A stretch of DNA of 59,862 nt from Rhodospirillaceae bacterium bin65 (lineage in GTDB: Bacteria; Pseudomonadota; Alphaproteobacteria; Bin65): assembly GCA_002238725.1 (NCBI GenBank), contig MPMX01000025.1:1-59862 (forward strand), read 5' to 3'. A program made the position numbers and the translations under genes. The notes beneath the pieces are model-generated. The model was not told where the DNA came from. It did not search any database and was given only the letters and a program-made list of their open reading frames with translations. Shown one piece after another: positions 45,124-53,853 of the stretch; positions within the stretch are counted from its first letter, which is position 1; each line of letters opens with the position of its first letter.

Positions 45124-46011
45124 ATGGGCATCGTTACCAACGTGATTTTGCCGCTGGCACTGGCGCTCATCATGTTCGCGATGGGGCTGGGCCTGACGGG
45201 CCGGGATTTCGCCCGGGTGTTCCGCCAGCCGAAGGATTTCTTCGTCGGCGCAGGTCTGCAATTGATCGTGCTGCCGGCCGCCGCCTTCGTTCTGGCGTCG
45301 GTCTGGCCGATGGCCGCGATCCTGGCGGTCGGCCTGATGATCCTCGCCACCTGCCCCGGCGGGACAACCTCCAACCTGATGACCCTGATCGCCCGCGGCG
45401 ATGTCGCGTTGTCGATCTCGCTCACCGCGGTCATCAGCCTGCTCGCCGTCGTCACCGTGCCGCTCATCGTCGGCGGCAGCCTGAGCCATTTCATGGGTCA
45501 GGCCGCGCCGCCCCTGCCGGTGCTCGAGACCGTCCTCAAGATCACCGCCATCGTCGTGGTGCCGACGGCACTCGGCATGCTGGTGCGCCGCCTCGCGCCG
45601 GCATTCGCGCAATGGGCCGGCGGCCATACGCGCCTCTTGTCGACCGCGGTGTTCGTTCTGGTGGTCATCGCAGGGCTGATCGTGTCGCGCGACGACATCG
45701 TACCCTTCTTTGCCCAGGCCGGCCTTGTCGCCCTGGTTTTCAACCTGCTGATGCTGGCGATTGCCCATGGTGTCGCCACCGCACTGCGTCTCAACCCGGC
45801 GCAGCGGATCGCGGTCACCATCGAATGTGGCTTCCAGAATGCGACCCTGGGCATCGTCGTCGGAACGACCCTGCTCGGCGATGTCCGCTTCGCCATCCCG
45901 AGCGCCGTTTATGGCCTGATCATGCTCTTCACCGGCCTCGGCTATGCCCTGATCGTAGCGAGAAGGCGGGACGGAGCCGCGAGCGGCGGCCGGGGACCAG
46001 GCGGCTCTTGA
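45124..46011 (+). CDS. Bile acid:sodium symporter (BASS) family transporter
   Basis: 295 residues with about nine or ten membrane segments. Typical features are the opening NVILPLALALIMFAMGLGLT, CPGGTTSNLMTLIARGDVAL, SISLTAVISLLAVVTVPLIV and, in the second half, ECGFQNATLGIVVGTTLLGD, where the E-C-G-x-Q-N/S motif binds sodium. Bacterial members carry keto acids such as pyruvate or pantoate, not only bile acids. It starts 94 bp after the aldolase and its stop overlaps the next start. Confidence 0.92.
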   Translation: MGIVTNVILPLALALIMFAMGLGLTGRDFARVFRQPKDFFVGAGLQLIVLPAAAFVLASVWPMAAILAVGLMILATCPGGTTSNLMTLIARGDVALSISLTAVISLLAVVTVPLIVGGSLSHFMGQAAPPLPVLETVLKITAIVVVPTALGMLVRRLAPAFAQWAGGHTRLLSTAVFVLVVIAGLIVSRDDIVPFFAQAGLVALVFNLLMLAIAHGVATALRLNPAQRIAVTIECGFQNATLGIVVGTTLLGDVRFAIPSAVYGLIMLFTGLGYALIVARRRDGAASGGRGPGGS

Positions 46012-46703
46012 CGGAGCGCCCGCCGGAATCCCCGCCCGAATCTCCGCCGGAAGCCCTGCCGGGTTCGCCGGCGTCGTCTCCGGGCGCTACGGCGGACGCG
46101 CTGTTCCGTGACCATGCGGTGTTCCGGCTGGTGCATAACCGCTTCTATCGCGTGTCGCCGCGCCTGTTCCGCTCCGGCCAGCCGACGCCGGCGCAACTGC
46201 GCCGCTGGACCCGCAGGCACGGCCTCAAGACGGTGATCAATCTGCGCGGACGGCACCCCCACGCCACCTACGGGCAGGAGATTGCGGCCTGCCGCGCACT
46301 CGGTCTCGTCCATATCGACTTCCGGATCGAATCCCGCGGCGCGCCGGGGAAGGACCGGATGTTGCAGTTGCTCGACATGGCCGAGGGGCTGGACTACCCG
46401 GTTCTCGCACACTGCAAGACCGGCGCCGATCGGGCCGGGCTGTTCGCCGCCGCCTTCCTGCACGGCGTGGAGGATCGGCCGATCGGGCTGGCGCAACGGC
46501 AGCTCGGATTGCGCTACGGCCACTGGCGCCAGGCCAAGACCGGGATCCTGGATCTGTTCTTCGAACACTATGTCCGCGATACGGGCGGGCGGGGCTTCCG
46601 CCGCTGGCTCGAGGAAGACTACGATCCCGCCGCCCTGAAGGCGGATTTCATGAGCCGATGGTGGGCGACGGTGCTCGTCGACCGGATTCTGCGCCGGGAA
46701 TAG
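46008..46703 (+). CDS. Dual-specificity/tyrosine phosphatase family protein
   Basis: 231 residues from a TTG at 46008 that overlaps the transporter stop (TTGA). The first 30 residues are Pro/Ser-rich. Then RFYRVSPRLFRSGQPTPAQL and GLKTVINLRGRHPH fit the fold, and the catalytic P-loop is HCKTGADRAG (CX5R, with C in PVLAHCKTGADRAGLFAAAF). The family includes Siw14-like and lipid-A or inositol-phosphate phosphatases. A lipopolysaccharide or nucleotide substrate is possible; I cannot say. Confidence 0.88.
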   Translation: MTERPPESPPESPPEALPGSPASSPGATADALFRDHAVFRLVHNRFYRVSPRLFRSGQPTPAQLRRWTRRHGLKTVINLRGRHPHATYGQEIAACRALGLVHIDFRIESRGAPGKDRMLQLLDMAEGLDYPVLAHCKTGADRAGLFAAAFLHGVEDRPIGLAQRQLGLRYGHWRQAKTGILDLFFEHYVRDTGGRGFRRWLEEDYDPAALKADFMSRWWATVLVDRILRRE

Positions 46704-46791
46704 CCCGCGCCCTTTGCCCGCTGGCGCCCGAGTCGGCGCGATCTCCGGACGCCGCCTTGCTTGCCCGTCGTGTCCGCCCCACTTTGCGGCC

Positions 46792-47832
46792 ATGCCCGAT
46801 GCCGCTGCTGCCCCGGCCGTTTTCCCCGAGGAGTCCCCGCCCGCCGTCCGGGTCCGCGGCCTTGCCAAGACCTATCGCGGTTCGAAAAATTTCCCGCCGA
46901 GCCAGGCGCTGAAGGGCATCGATCTCGACATTCCCAAAGGGTCCGTGTTCGGCCTGCTCGGACCCAACGGGGCGGGCAAATCGACCCTGATCAATATCCT
47001 GGCCGGCCTGGTCAACAAGACCGCCGGGACGGCCTCGATCTGGGGCATCGATATCGACCGGCATCCGCGCCGCTCGCGCGCCGCCATCGGCGTGGTGCCG
47101 CAGGAATTGAACATCGACGCCTTCTTCACGCCGCGCGAGTTGCTGAATTTCCAGGCCGGCCTGTTCGGCGTGCCGGAGCGCGAGCGGATCACCGACGAAC
47201 TGCTCGCCGCCGTCCAGCTGACCGACAAGGCGGAAAACTATTCGCGCACCCTCTCCGGCGGCATGCGGCGTCGGCTGATGGTCGCCAAGGCGATGGTCCA
47301 CAAACCGCCTGTTCTGGTGCTGGACGAACCGACCGCCGGCGTCGACGTCGAACTGCGCCAGCAGCTGTGGAGCCAGATCCGGGCGCTGAACCGGTCGGGT
47401 ACGACCGTCCTGCTGACCACCCACTATCTGGCGGAAGCGCAGGAACTGTGCGACCGGATCGCCTTCATCGATCATGGCGAGGTCATCGCCTGCGACACCA
47501 CCGGGGCGCTGCTCGAGCGGGTGGACCGCAAGGAAGTCACGTTCCTGCTGGGCGAATCGCTGAGCGAACTGCCGGCGGGGCTGGCGCACTACAGCGCCGA
47601 ACTCATCCCGCCGCGCCGGCTGGTCATCCGCTACCGCCCGAGCCGGACCCGGTTCCGCGATCTTATCAACGACGTGCGCGAAAACGGCCTGACCATCGTC
47701 GACCTGTCGACTCACGAAAGCGATCTCGAAGACCTGTTCCTGCAGCTCACCGCCGCGCCTGCGGATGCCGGTGCGGATTCATCGGAAGCGCAGGACAGTC
47801 CATCGCCGCCACCGGCCGTCGCGGGCCGGTAA
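46792..47832 (+). CDS. ABC transporter ATP-binding protein
   Basis: 346 residues from the ATG at 46792. Walker A LLGPNGAGKSTLINILAG, Q-loop VVPQELNIDAFF, signature LSGGMRRRLMVAKAM, Walker B VLVLDEPTAGVD and the switch histidine in LLTTHYLAEAQELCD are all intact. The C-terminal domain (FRDLINDVRENGLTIVDLST, HESDLEDLFLQL) is that of ABC-2 exporters such as the YadG type. The expected yadH-like permease gene is not adjacent; the next gene is on the other strand. Confidence 0.93.
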   Translation: MPDAAAAPAVFPEESPPAVRVRGLAKTYRGSKNFPPSQALKGIDLDIPKGSVFGLLGPNGAGKSTLINILAGLVNKTAGTASIWGIDIDRHPRRSRAAIGVVPQELNIDAFFTPRELLNFQAGLFGVPERERITDELLAAVQLTDKAENYSRTLSGGMRRRLMVAKAMVHKPPVLVLDEPTAGVDVELRQQLWSQIRALNRSGTTVLLTTHYLAEAQELCDRIAFIDHGEVIACDTTGALLERVDRKEVTFLLGESLSELPAGLAHYSAELIPPRRLVIRYRPSRTRFRDLINDVRENGLTIVDLSTHESDLEDLFLQLTAAPADAGADSSEAQDSPSPPPAVAGR

Positions 47833-47856
47833 GACAGTCCCGCTCGGCCGGTGGCG

Positions 47857-48882
47857 TCAGCCGCCCCAGGCGACGCCGCAGACCTTGCCGAAATGGCGGC
47901 CTTCGGGGAAGGCGCGCAGGGCTTCGGCGACATCCTCGAACGCGAAGCTGTGGGCGTCGTCGACCGCCGGCCGGGTGGCGAAATGGGTCATCGCCCGGTT
48001 CATCGCCTCGAACATGGACCGGCTGCCGACCGTGACGCCCTGTAGGCGGACATTCTGGGTCACGACCGGCCCGAGATTGAGCGTGCCCGCCGCACCCGCC
48101 AGCACGCCGATCAGGCTGACCGTGCCACCCGGCCTTATCGCCCGCAGCGATTGTTCCAGCGTTCCGCCGCCGCCGACCTCGACGATATGGTCGACGCTGC
48201 GGCCCAGCGCAGCCCGCGCCGCCTTACCCCAGTCCGGGGTCTCGCGGTAGTTGATCAGGTGATCGGCGCCCATCGCCTGGGCCTTCGCCAGCTTGTCGTC
48301 GCTCGACGACGTGGCCACGATTTCCGCGCCCTGCATCTTTGCGAATTGCAGCGCAAATAGGGATACGCCGCCCGTTCCCTGCACCAGGACGGCGTCGCCG
48401 GCCTTGACCTGCCCCTGCTCGACCACGGCGTTCCAGGCGGTGACGGCGGCGCAGGGCAGCGTTGCCGCCTCGACCGGCGTCATATGCGCCGGCGCCTTGA
48501 CCACACCGGTTTCCTGCAGAAGCATTTTCTCCTGCACGGTGCCGTCGTTCGGGCCGCCCAGCGTGCCGCCCCAGCATTCCTCCCGAAACGTGCCGTCGAT
48601 CCAGTTCTGGCCGAAAATCGGGCAGACCAAGTCGCCCAGCGCGACGCGGCCGACCCCTTCGCCGACAGCCTCCACCGTGCCTGCGCCGTCGGACAGCGGC
48701 ACCAGCGGGAGCTCGCCCGAGCGCCGGCCGTAGCCGCGGTTGACCATGACGGTATCGCGGTAATTGATCGAAGCCGCCTGCATTCGGACCACGATCTCGC
48801 CCGGGCCGGGCACCGGATCGGGCCGCTCGGCCAGCCGGATATTGTCGAGGCCCCAGTCTCCTTCGATCTGCATCACGCGCAT
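47857..48882 (-). CDS. Zinc-type alcohol dehydrogenase-like MDR protein
   Basis: 341-residue medium-chain dehydrogenase/reductase. The N-terminal domain has INYRDTVMVNRGYGRRSGEL, PLVPLSDGAGTVEAVGEGVG and a GGTLGGPNDGTV loop. The nucleotide site is VLVQGTGGVSLFALQFAKMQ, then GADHLINYRETPDWGKAARA. The structural zinc cysteines are absent, so it is an NAD(P)H-dependent quinone or enoyl reductase type. It is convergent with the ABC ATPase gene and divergent from comM. Confidence 0.9.
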   Translation of the reverse strand: MRVMQIEGDWGLDNIRLAERPDPVPGPGEIVVRMQAASINYRDTVMVNRGYGRRSGELPLVPLSDGAGTVEAVGEGVGRVALGDLVCPIFGQNWIDGTFREECWGGTLGGPNDGTVQEKMLLQETGVVKAPAHMTPVEAATLPCAAVTAWNAVVEQGQVKAGDAVLVQGTGGVSLFALQFAKMQGAEIVATSSSDDKLAKAQAMGADHLINYRETPDWGKAARAALGRSVDHIVEVGGGGTLEQSLRAIRPGGTVSLIGVLAGAAGTLNLGPVVTQNVRLQGVTVGSRSMFEAMNRAMTHFATRPAVDDAHSFAFEDVAEALRAFPEGRHFGKVCGVAWGG

Positions 48883-49020
48883 GGCGGTTTCCTTCCGGTT
48901 TGGAAATTCGATCGGAGCCGGACCTTAGCGACCGTTTGCGGCGGGTCAACCGGCCACCGAACGCTGTTGGACAAAACGAATACATTGCCGATGAAAGGCT
49001 GCTCTGCTATCGCCCCTGTC

Positions 49021-50565
49021 ATGGTTGCGCGGGTCAAGACCGTTGCCTTTCAGGGCATCGACGTGCTGGACATCGACGTCCAGGTCCAAATCAGCAGCGG
49101 CATCGTCGCTTACAAGATTGTCGGGCTGCCGGACAAGGCCGTGGGCGAATCGCAGGAACGGGTGCGCAGCGCGCTCACCGCTCTCGGCCTCGCCCTGCCG
49201 GCCAAGCGGATCACGGTCAACCTGGCGCCGGCCGACGTGCTCAAGGAAGGCAGCCATTTCGATCTGCCGATCGCCGTTGGCATGCTCATGGCAATGGGCG
49301 CGCTGCCGGCCGATGCGCTGGACGGCTTCACCGTGGTCGGCGAACTGGCGCTGGACGGTCAGATCGCGCCCGTCGCGGGCGTGTTGCCCGCAGCCATGGC
49401 GGCGGTCGGCGAGGGAAAGCGCGGCATCGTCTGCCCGGCGGCCTGCGGCAGCGAGGCTGCCTGGGCCGGCGATCTGGATGTCCTGGCGCCGCGCTCGCTG
49501 ATCGCGCTCGTCAACCATTTCAAGGGCACCCAGGTGCTGAGCCCGCCGGAGCCGGCGCTCGCCGACGACGAGAGCCGCTATCCGGACCTGGCCGATATCA
49601 AGGGGCAGGAAACCGCCAAGCGCGCGCTGGAGATCGCCGCGGCCGGCGGCCACAACCTGCTGATGATCGGCCCGCCCGGCTCCGGTAAGTCGATGCTGGC
49701 GGCACGGCTGCCCGGCATTCTGCCGCCGCTGGACGCTGCCGAGGCGCTGGAAGTCAGCATGATCCATTCCGTCGCTGGCATGCTGGACAACGGCCGCATC
49801 ACAAGGCGCCGGCCGTTCCGCGATCCGCACCATTCGGCGTCGCTGCCCGCCCTGGTCGGCGGCGGCCTGCGCGCCAAGCCCGGTGAGGCCTCGCTCGCCC
49901 ATCTGGGTGTCCTGTTTCTCGACGAGCTGCCGGAGTTCAACCGCCAGACCCTGGAAGCGCTGCGCCAGCCGGTCGAATCCGGCCGGGCGGTGGTCGCGCG
50001 CGCCAACCATCATGTGACCTATCCGGCGCGTTTCCAGCTGGTCGCCGCGATGAACCCCTGCCGCTGCGGCCATCTGGACGATGCGGCGCTCGCCTGTTCG
50101 CGCGCGCCGCGCTGCGCCCGGGAATACCAGACCCGGATCTCCGGCCCGATGTTCGACCGGATTGATCTTCACGTCGACGTGCCGGCGGTCAGCGCGGCCG
50201 ATCTGTCGCTGCCGCCGCCGCGCGAGAGCAGCGCCGACGTTGGCCCGCGGGTCGCCGCCGCGCGCGCCGTCCAGAAGGCGCGCTACGCCGGACAGGGCAT
50301 CCGCACCAACGCCGAGGCCGACGGCGACCTGCTGGAAGCCGCCGCCGCCCTCGACGCGGCCGGACGCGCGCTGCTCACCGAGGCGGCGGAGAAGCTGCGG
50401 CTCAGCGCCCGCGGCTATCACCGGGTTCTGCGCGTCGCGCGGACCCTGGCGGACATGGACGGGAAGAATGCCGACGGGGCGGATGGGGCCGGCGCCGCCG
50501 GCGTCGGCCGGCTGCACATCGCCGAGGCGCTGAGCTACCGCCGGATCGCGCCGGGCGCGGGCTGA
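49021..50565 (+). CDS. comM: ComM/YifB family Mg-chelatase-like AAA+ ATPase
   Basis: 514 residues from the ATG at 49021 (MVARVKTVAFQGIDVLDIDV, the usual opening); an ATG at 48991 is in frame but extends beyond the family start. Features: N-terminal Lon-protease-like fold (VGLPDKAVGESQERVRSALT), Walker A GPPGSGKSMLAARLPGILPP, Walker B VLFLDELPEF and the cysteine-rich NPCRCGHLDD...ACSRAPRCAREY. ComM is a hexameric branch-migration helicase helping integrate transformed DNA. Length is normal (about 506). Confidence 0.94.
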   Translation: MVARVKTVAFQGIDVLDIDVQVQISSGIVAYKIVGLPDKAVGESQERVRSALTALGLALPAKRITVNLAPADVLKEGSHFDLPIAVGMLMAMGALPADALDGFTVVGELALDGQIAPVAGVLPAAMAAVGEGKRGIVCPAACGSEAAWAGDLDVLAPRSLIALVNHFKGTQVLSPPEPALADDESRYPDLADIKGQETAKRALEIAAAGGHNLLMIGPPGSGKSMLAARLPGILPPLDAAEALEVSMIHSVAGMLDNGRITRRRPFRDPHHSASLPALVGGGLRAKPGEASLAHLGVLFLDELPEFNRQTLEALRQPVESGRAVVARANHHVTYPARFQLVAAMNPCRCGHLDDAALACSRAPRCAREYQTRISGPMFDRIDLHVDVPAVSAADLSLPPPRESSADVGPRVAAARAVQKARYAGQGIRTNAEADGDLLEAAAALDAAGRALLTEAAEKLRLSARGYHRVLRVARTLADMDGKNADGADGAGAAGVGRLHIAEALSYRRIAPGAG

Positions 50566-50697
50566 GTGCGCCCGCAACCTCGCCCGCAATCGCCGCCGGG
50601 CTCCTTGACGCCTGTCGGTCCCTGCACCACTTGACCGCCACCATTCGAACGGCCACCTTGGACCGTGCCGCCAGCCTCCCGACCGCGAGAATTTTCG

Positions 50698-51261
50698 ATG
50701 TTCATCCAGACCGCCGAAACGCCGAACCCGGTAACCCTGAAATTCCTGCCCGGCCGCACGGTGCTGGAACAGGGGACCGCCGATTTTCCCACATCGGACG
50801 CGGCGGACGGACGGTCGCCGCTGGCCGAGGCGCTGTTCGGCGTCGACGGAGTCGCCGGCGTGTTTCTGGGCTCGGATTTCATCACCGTGACCAAGGCCGG
50901 CCACACGGACTGGCCCTTGCTGAAGCCTTCGGTCCTCGGCGTGATCATGGAGCATTTCACCGCCGGCCGGCCGGTCATGGCGCCGGACCGGGCCGAGACC
51001 GGCGACGAGATGCCGGGCGCAGACGACGACGATCCCGTGGTCCAGCAGATCCGCGAGCTGATCGATACGCGGGTCCGCCCGGCGGTGGCGATGGACGGCG
51101 GCGATATCCAGTTCCACGGTTTCGACAGCGGTATCGTTTATCTCACCATGCGCGGCGCCTGCGCCGGCTGCCCAAGCTCGACGATGACGCTCAAGGCCGG
51201 CATCGAGAACATGCTGCGCCATTATGTGCCCGAAGTGCACGAAGTGCGCTCGGTCTACTGA
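50698..51261 (+). CDS. NifU-like iron-sulfur scaffold protein
   Basis: 187 residues from the ATG at 50698. The N-terminal Nfu domain (MFIQTAETPNPVTLKFLPGR, PLAEALFGVDGVAGVFLGSD) is joined to the C-terminal NifU domain (RVRPAVAMDGGDIQFHGFDS) with the cluster-binding CAGCPSS (CxxC). This two-domain form is the common alphaproteobacterial and mitochondrial Nfu1 type, which passes [4Fe-4S] clusters to target enzymes such as lipoyl synthase or the MiaB encoded nearby. Its stop overlaps the next start by one base. Confidence 0.94.
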   Translation: MFIQTAETPNPVTLKFLPGRTVLEQGTADFPTSDAADGRSPLAEALFGVDGVAGVFLGSDFITVTKAGHTDWPLLKPSVLGVIMEHFTAGRPVMAPDRAETGDEMPGADDDDPVVQQIRELIDTRVRPAVAMDGGDIQFHGFDSGIVYLTMRGACAGCPSSTMTLKAGIENMLRHYVPEVHEVRSVY

Positions 51262-51845
51262 TGAGCGCCGACCCGGCGACGCTGGACCTGGTCCTCCGCT
51301 CCGCCCGATCCTTCGACCGCTACACCGACGAGCCGGTGTCCGACGAAACGCTGGCCGCCGTCTGGGACCTGACGAAATGGGGGCCGACCAGCACCAACGG
51401 CCAGCCCGCGCGCGTCCTGTTCCTGAAGTCGCCGGACCAGAAGGAACGGCTCCGCCCGGCTCTTTCGGCCACCAATGTCGAAAAGACCATGGCTGCGCCG
51501 GTCGTTGCCCTCGTCGCCCACGACACCCGCTTCTTCGAACATCTGCCGCGCCTGTTCCCCAAGGTGCCCGACGCGCGGTCCTGGTTCGACGGCAAGCCGC
51601 ACGCCGGTATCACGGCGTTCCGCAATGGCACGCTCCAGGGCGCCTACCTGATTATCGCCGCCCGGGCGCTCGGGCTGGATTGCGGTCCGATGTCCGGCTT
51701 CGACAACGCCACCGTCGATGCAGAGTTTTTCCCGGACGGCCGCTTGCAGTCCAATTTCCTGTGCTGCCTCGGCTATGGCGACAGCTCGGCCCTCAAGGAC
51801 CAGCCGCCGCGCCTGTCGTTCGACGAGGCCTGCGAAATACTCTGA
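51261..51845 (+). CDS. Nitroreductase family, malonic semialdehyde reductase-like (RutE/HadB)
   Basis: 194 residues starting at the ATG that shares its A with the nfu stop (TGATG). The pattern RSARSFDRYTDEPVSDETLA, WDLTKWGPTSTNGQPARVLF, and the late DCGPMSGFDNATVDAEFF with NFLCCLGYGD matches the RutE/HadB-like subgroup of FMN-dependent reductases. In pyrimidine breakdown RutE reduces malonic semialdehyde, but no other rut genes are here, so the substrate is uncertain. Confidence 0.9.
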   Translation: MSADPATLDLVLRSARSFDRYTDEPVSDETLAAVWDLTKWGPTSTNGQPARVLFLKSPDQKERLRPALSATNVEKTMAAPVVALVAHDTRFFEHLPRLFPKVPDARSWFDGKPHAGITAFRNGTLQGAYLIIAARALGLDCGPMSGFDNATVDAEFFPDGRLQSNFLCCLGYGDSSALKDQPPRLSFDEACEIL

Positions 51846-51855
51846 CCTCCCGGCC

Positions 51856-52548
51856 ATGGCCCGGATTCTGATTTTCGACACCAGCGGCGCTGCGTGCAGT
51901 GCCGCGGTCTGGGCCGGAGACGGCGTGATCGCCGAACGCTACGAGGCGATGCCGCGCGGACAGGCCGAACGCCTGCTGCCGATGGTCGAAGAGACATTGG
52001 CTGCAGCCGGCATTGCCTTCGGGCAGTTGGACGCGGTCGGAGTCACCCGGGGGCCGGGCGCCTTTACCGGCCTCAGGATCGGCCTGGCAGCGGCGCGGGG
52101 AATGGCCCTCGCACTGGAAATTCCCGCTATCGGCATCACGACCTTCGAGGCCCTCGCGGTGCGCGCGCCGGCGGGCTGCGCCGTCGCCATCGATACCAGG
52201 CGCAACGATTTTTTCTGCCAATGCTTCGGGCCCGGCGGCGCGGCAGGCGGCGAGCCGGAAATTCTGGGCGCGGCCGACGCAATCTCGCTGGCCGCGGCAA
52301 GGAGCCTTCCCCTTATCACGGATTCGCCTGCGCTTGCGGGCGGAGAAACCGGCCCGGGCGGCGGAAGAACCCCGGATGCCCCGGCGGCCGGCCCGCCGAG
52401 AGCCGCCGCCTTTGCGTCGCTGGTCGCCGGGCGTCATCATGCCTTGGGAGAAGGGCGGCCGGGCGGCTTCGACATGCCGCGCCCGCTATATCTGCGCCCG
52501 CCGGAAGCGCGATTGCCCGAAACCCGCCGCCCCGGACAGGCCCGGTGA
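51856..52548 (+). CDS. tsaB: tRNA threonylcarbamoyladenosine biosynthesis protein TsaB
   Basis: 230 residues from the ATG at 51856. TsaB pairs with TsaD in making t6A37 of ANN-decoding tRNAs. Signatures: ILIFDTSGAACSAAVWAGDG, GQAERLLPMVEETLAAAGIA, and the conserved VTRGPGAFTGLRIGLAAARG. The usual downstream partner rimI is not seen; only a short frame starting VIDIRPAAGGESS at 52545 follows, ending in A+T-rich DNA. That frame may be a rimI stump. Confidence 0.94.
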   Translation: MARILIFDTSGAACSAAVWAGDGVIAERYEAMPRGQAERLLPMVEETLAAAGIAFGQLDAVGVTRGPGAFTGLRIGLAAARGMALALEIPAIGITTFEALAVRAPAGCAVAIDTRRNDFFCQCFGPGGAAGGEPEILGAADAISLAAARSLPLITDSPALAGGETGPGGGRTPDAPAAGPPRAAAFASLVAGRHHALGEGRPGGFDMPRPLYLRPPEARLPETRRPGQAR

Positions 52549-52721
52549 TCGATATCCGGCCGGCCGCCGGCGGGGAAAGTTCTCGGGCGGAGCGCTTCCG
52601 GATCCGACCGCCTGTTACATATCGGAGTTTCTGTAATGGGGAGGAAAAATGAAATAATATCGAGAAGTCGGGCCGAAAATTGCAATCTATTACTAAATTA
52701 TTCAAAAAATTATTGTATACC

Positions 52722-52751
52722 ATTTGCAATATAATGCAAATTTCGTATAGT
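52722..52751 (+). promoter_or_regulatory. mucR promoter with a palindrome over the -35 region
   Basis: ATTTGCA (52722-52728) and TGCAAAT (52735-52741) are perfect inverted arms around ATATAA. TTGCAA inside the left arm could be the -35, with TATAGT at 52746-52751 after 16 nt. The region 52640-52760 is strikingly A+T-rich against its surroundings, as expected for a MucR-bound, self-repressed promoter. Confidence 0.55.
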
Positions 52752-52789
52752 GAATCGATTTTGGTACCCAATTCCCGTCGGAACCGGCA

Positions 52790-53221
52790 ATGTCCGAACA
52801 AGAAAATACTGATCATGCCAGCCTGTTGTCACAGACTGTCGAAATCGTCTCCTCCTATGTTTCGAACAACACGGTGCTCCTGGGCGACCTGCCGCGCCTG
52901 ATCGAAGAAACCTATTCTGCCCTCGAAGCGCAGGGCAGCGGCGCCGAGGCCGCCGATCCCGAACGGCCGCGGCCGGCGGTGCCGATCAAGAAGTCCATTC
53001 AGCCGGATTACATCGTGTGCCTCGAAGACGGCAAGCAACTCAAGATGCTGAAGCGGCATCTAAAAACCGCCTACAACATGACGCCGGATGAATACCGGGA
53101 GCGTTGGAACCTACCTTCGGACTATCCGATGGTCGCGCCGAACTACGCCAGGCGCCGCAGCCAGTTGGCCAAGCAGATCGGCCTCGGCACGGGCGGCCGC
53201 GGCCGTGGGCAAGGCGGCTAG
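52790..53221 (+). CDS. mucR: MucR/Ros family transcriptional regulator
   Basis: 143 residues. The Ros-type zinc finger is clear: PDYIVCLEDGKQLKMLKRHL, then KTAYNMTPDEYRERWNLP, with conserved Cys and His ligands and the NMTPDEYR helix. The N-terminal half (VEIVSSYVSNNTVLLGDLPR) is the oligomerisation region that lets MucR proteins bridge A+T-rich DNA in H-NS-like fashion. The family controls surface polysaccharides, motility and virulence genes in alphaproteobacteria and represses its own gene. Confidence 0.95.
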   Translation: MSEQENTDHASLLSQTVEIVSSYVSNNTVLLGDLPRLIEETYSALEAQGSGAEAADPERPRPAVPIKKSIQPDYIVCLEDGKQLKMLKRHLKTAYNMTPDEYRERWNLPSDYPMVAPNYARRRSQLAKQIGLGTGGRGRGQGG

Positions 53222-53373
53222 ACGCCGGCCGCGCCGGACGCTGGGCGGCGAATTGCTGCCCCGGTAACCGGTTTCGGGACTCGTGTCGCCGGCCATGACG
53301 CGATAGGCTGTCAACGCTGCGCGCGGCGTCGCCGGCGCGCGGTTCGTCGCATTCGAGGCCACGCCGGAATACC

Positions 53374-53790
53374 ATGCCCGACCGGATCGAGAAACTGTGC
53401 AATGAACGCGGACTGCGCATGACCGAACAGCGCCGCGTAATCGCGCGCGTTCTCTCCGAAAGCGAGGATCACCCGGATGTCGAACAGGTCTATCGCCGCG
53501 CCGTCGAGCAGGACCCGAACATCAGCATTTCGACGGTCTACCGGACAGTTCGCCTTTTCGAGGAAGCCAATATCCTGCACCGCCACGATTTCGGCGACGG
53601 GCGTGCGCGCTACGAAGAAACGCCCGAAGAGCATCACGATCATCTGATCGACGTGCAGACCGGCGAAGTCATAGAATTCCGCAATGACGAGATCGAGCGG
53701 TTGCAGGACCGGATCGCGGCGGAGTTGGGCTATGAACTCGTCGATCACCGGCTTGAGCTCTATGCCCGCAAGAGAAGAGGCAGGTCATGA
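53374..53790 (+). CDS. fur: Fur family transcriptional regulator
   Basis: 138 residues with the winged helix RMTEQRRVIARVLSESEDHP, then ISISTVYRTVRLFEEANIL and the metal-site HHDHLIDVQTGEVIEFRNDE. The CxxC zinc pair of enterobacterial Fur is replaced by D-V-Q-T-G, the usual alphaproteobacterial form (Fur/Mur), which in some species senses manganese. It ends 63 bp before olsB. Confidence 0.92.
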   Translation: MPDRIEKLCNERGLRMTEQRRVIARVLSESEDHPDVEQVYRRAVEQDPNISISTVYRTVRLFEEANILHRHDFGDGRARYEETPEEHHDHLIDVQTGEVIEFRNDEIERLQDRIAAELGYELVDHRLELYARKRRGRS

Positions 53791-53853
53791 GGCGCGCCGT
53801 CTTTGCCCCCGGCTTGCGGCAAAACCGGGCGCTGTCCTAGTTCCGTTCTGCCT

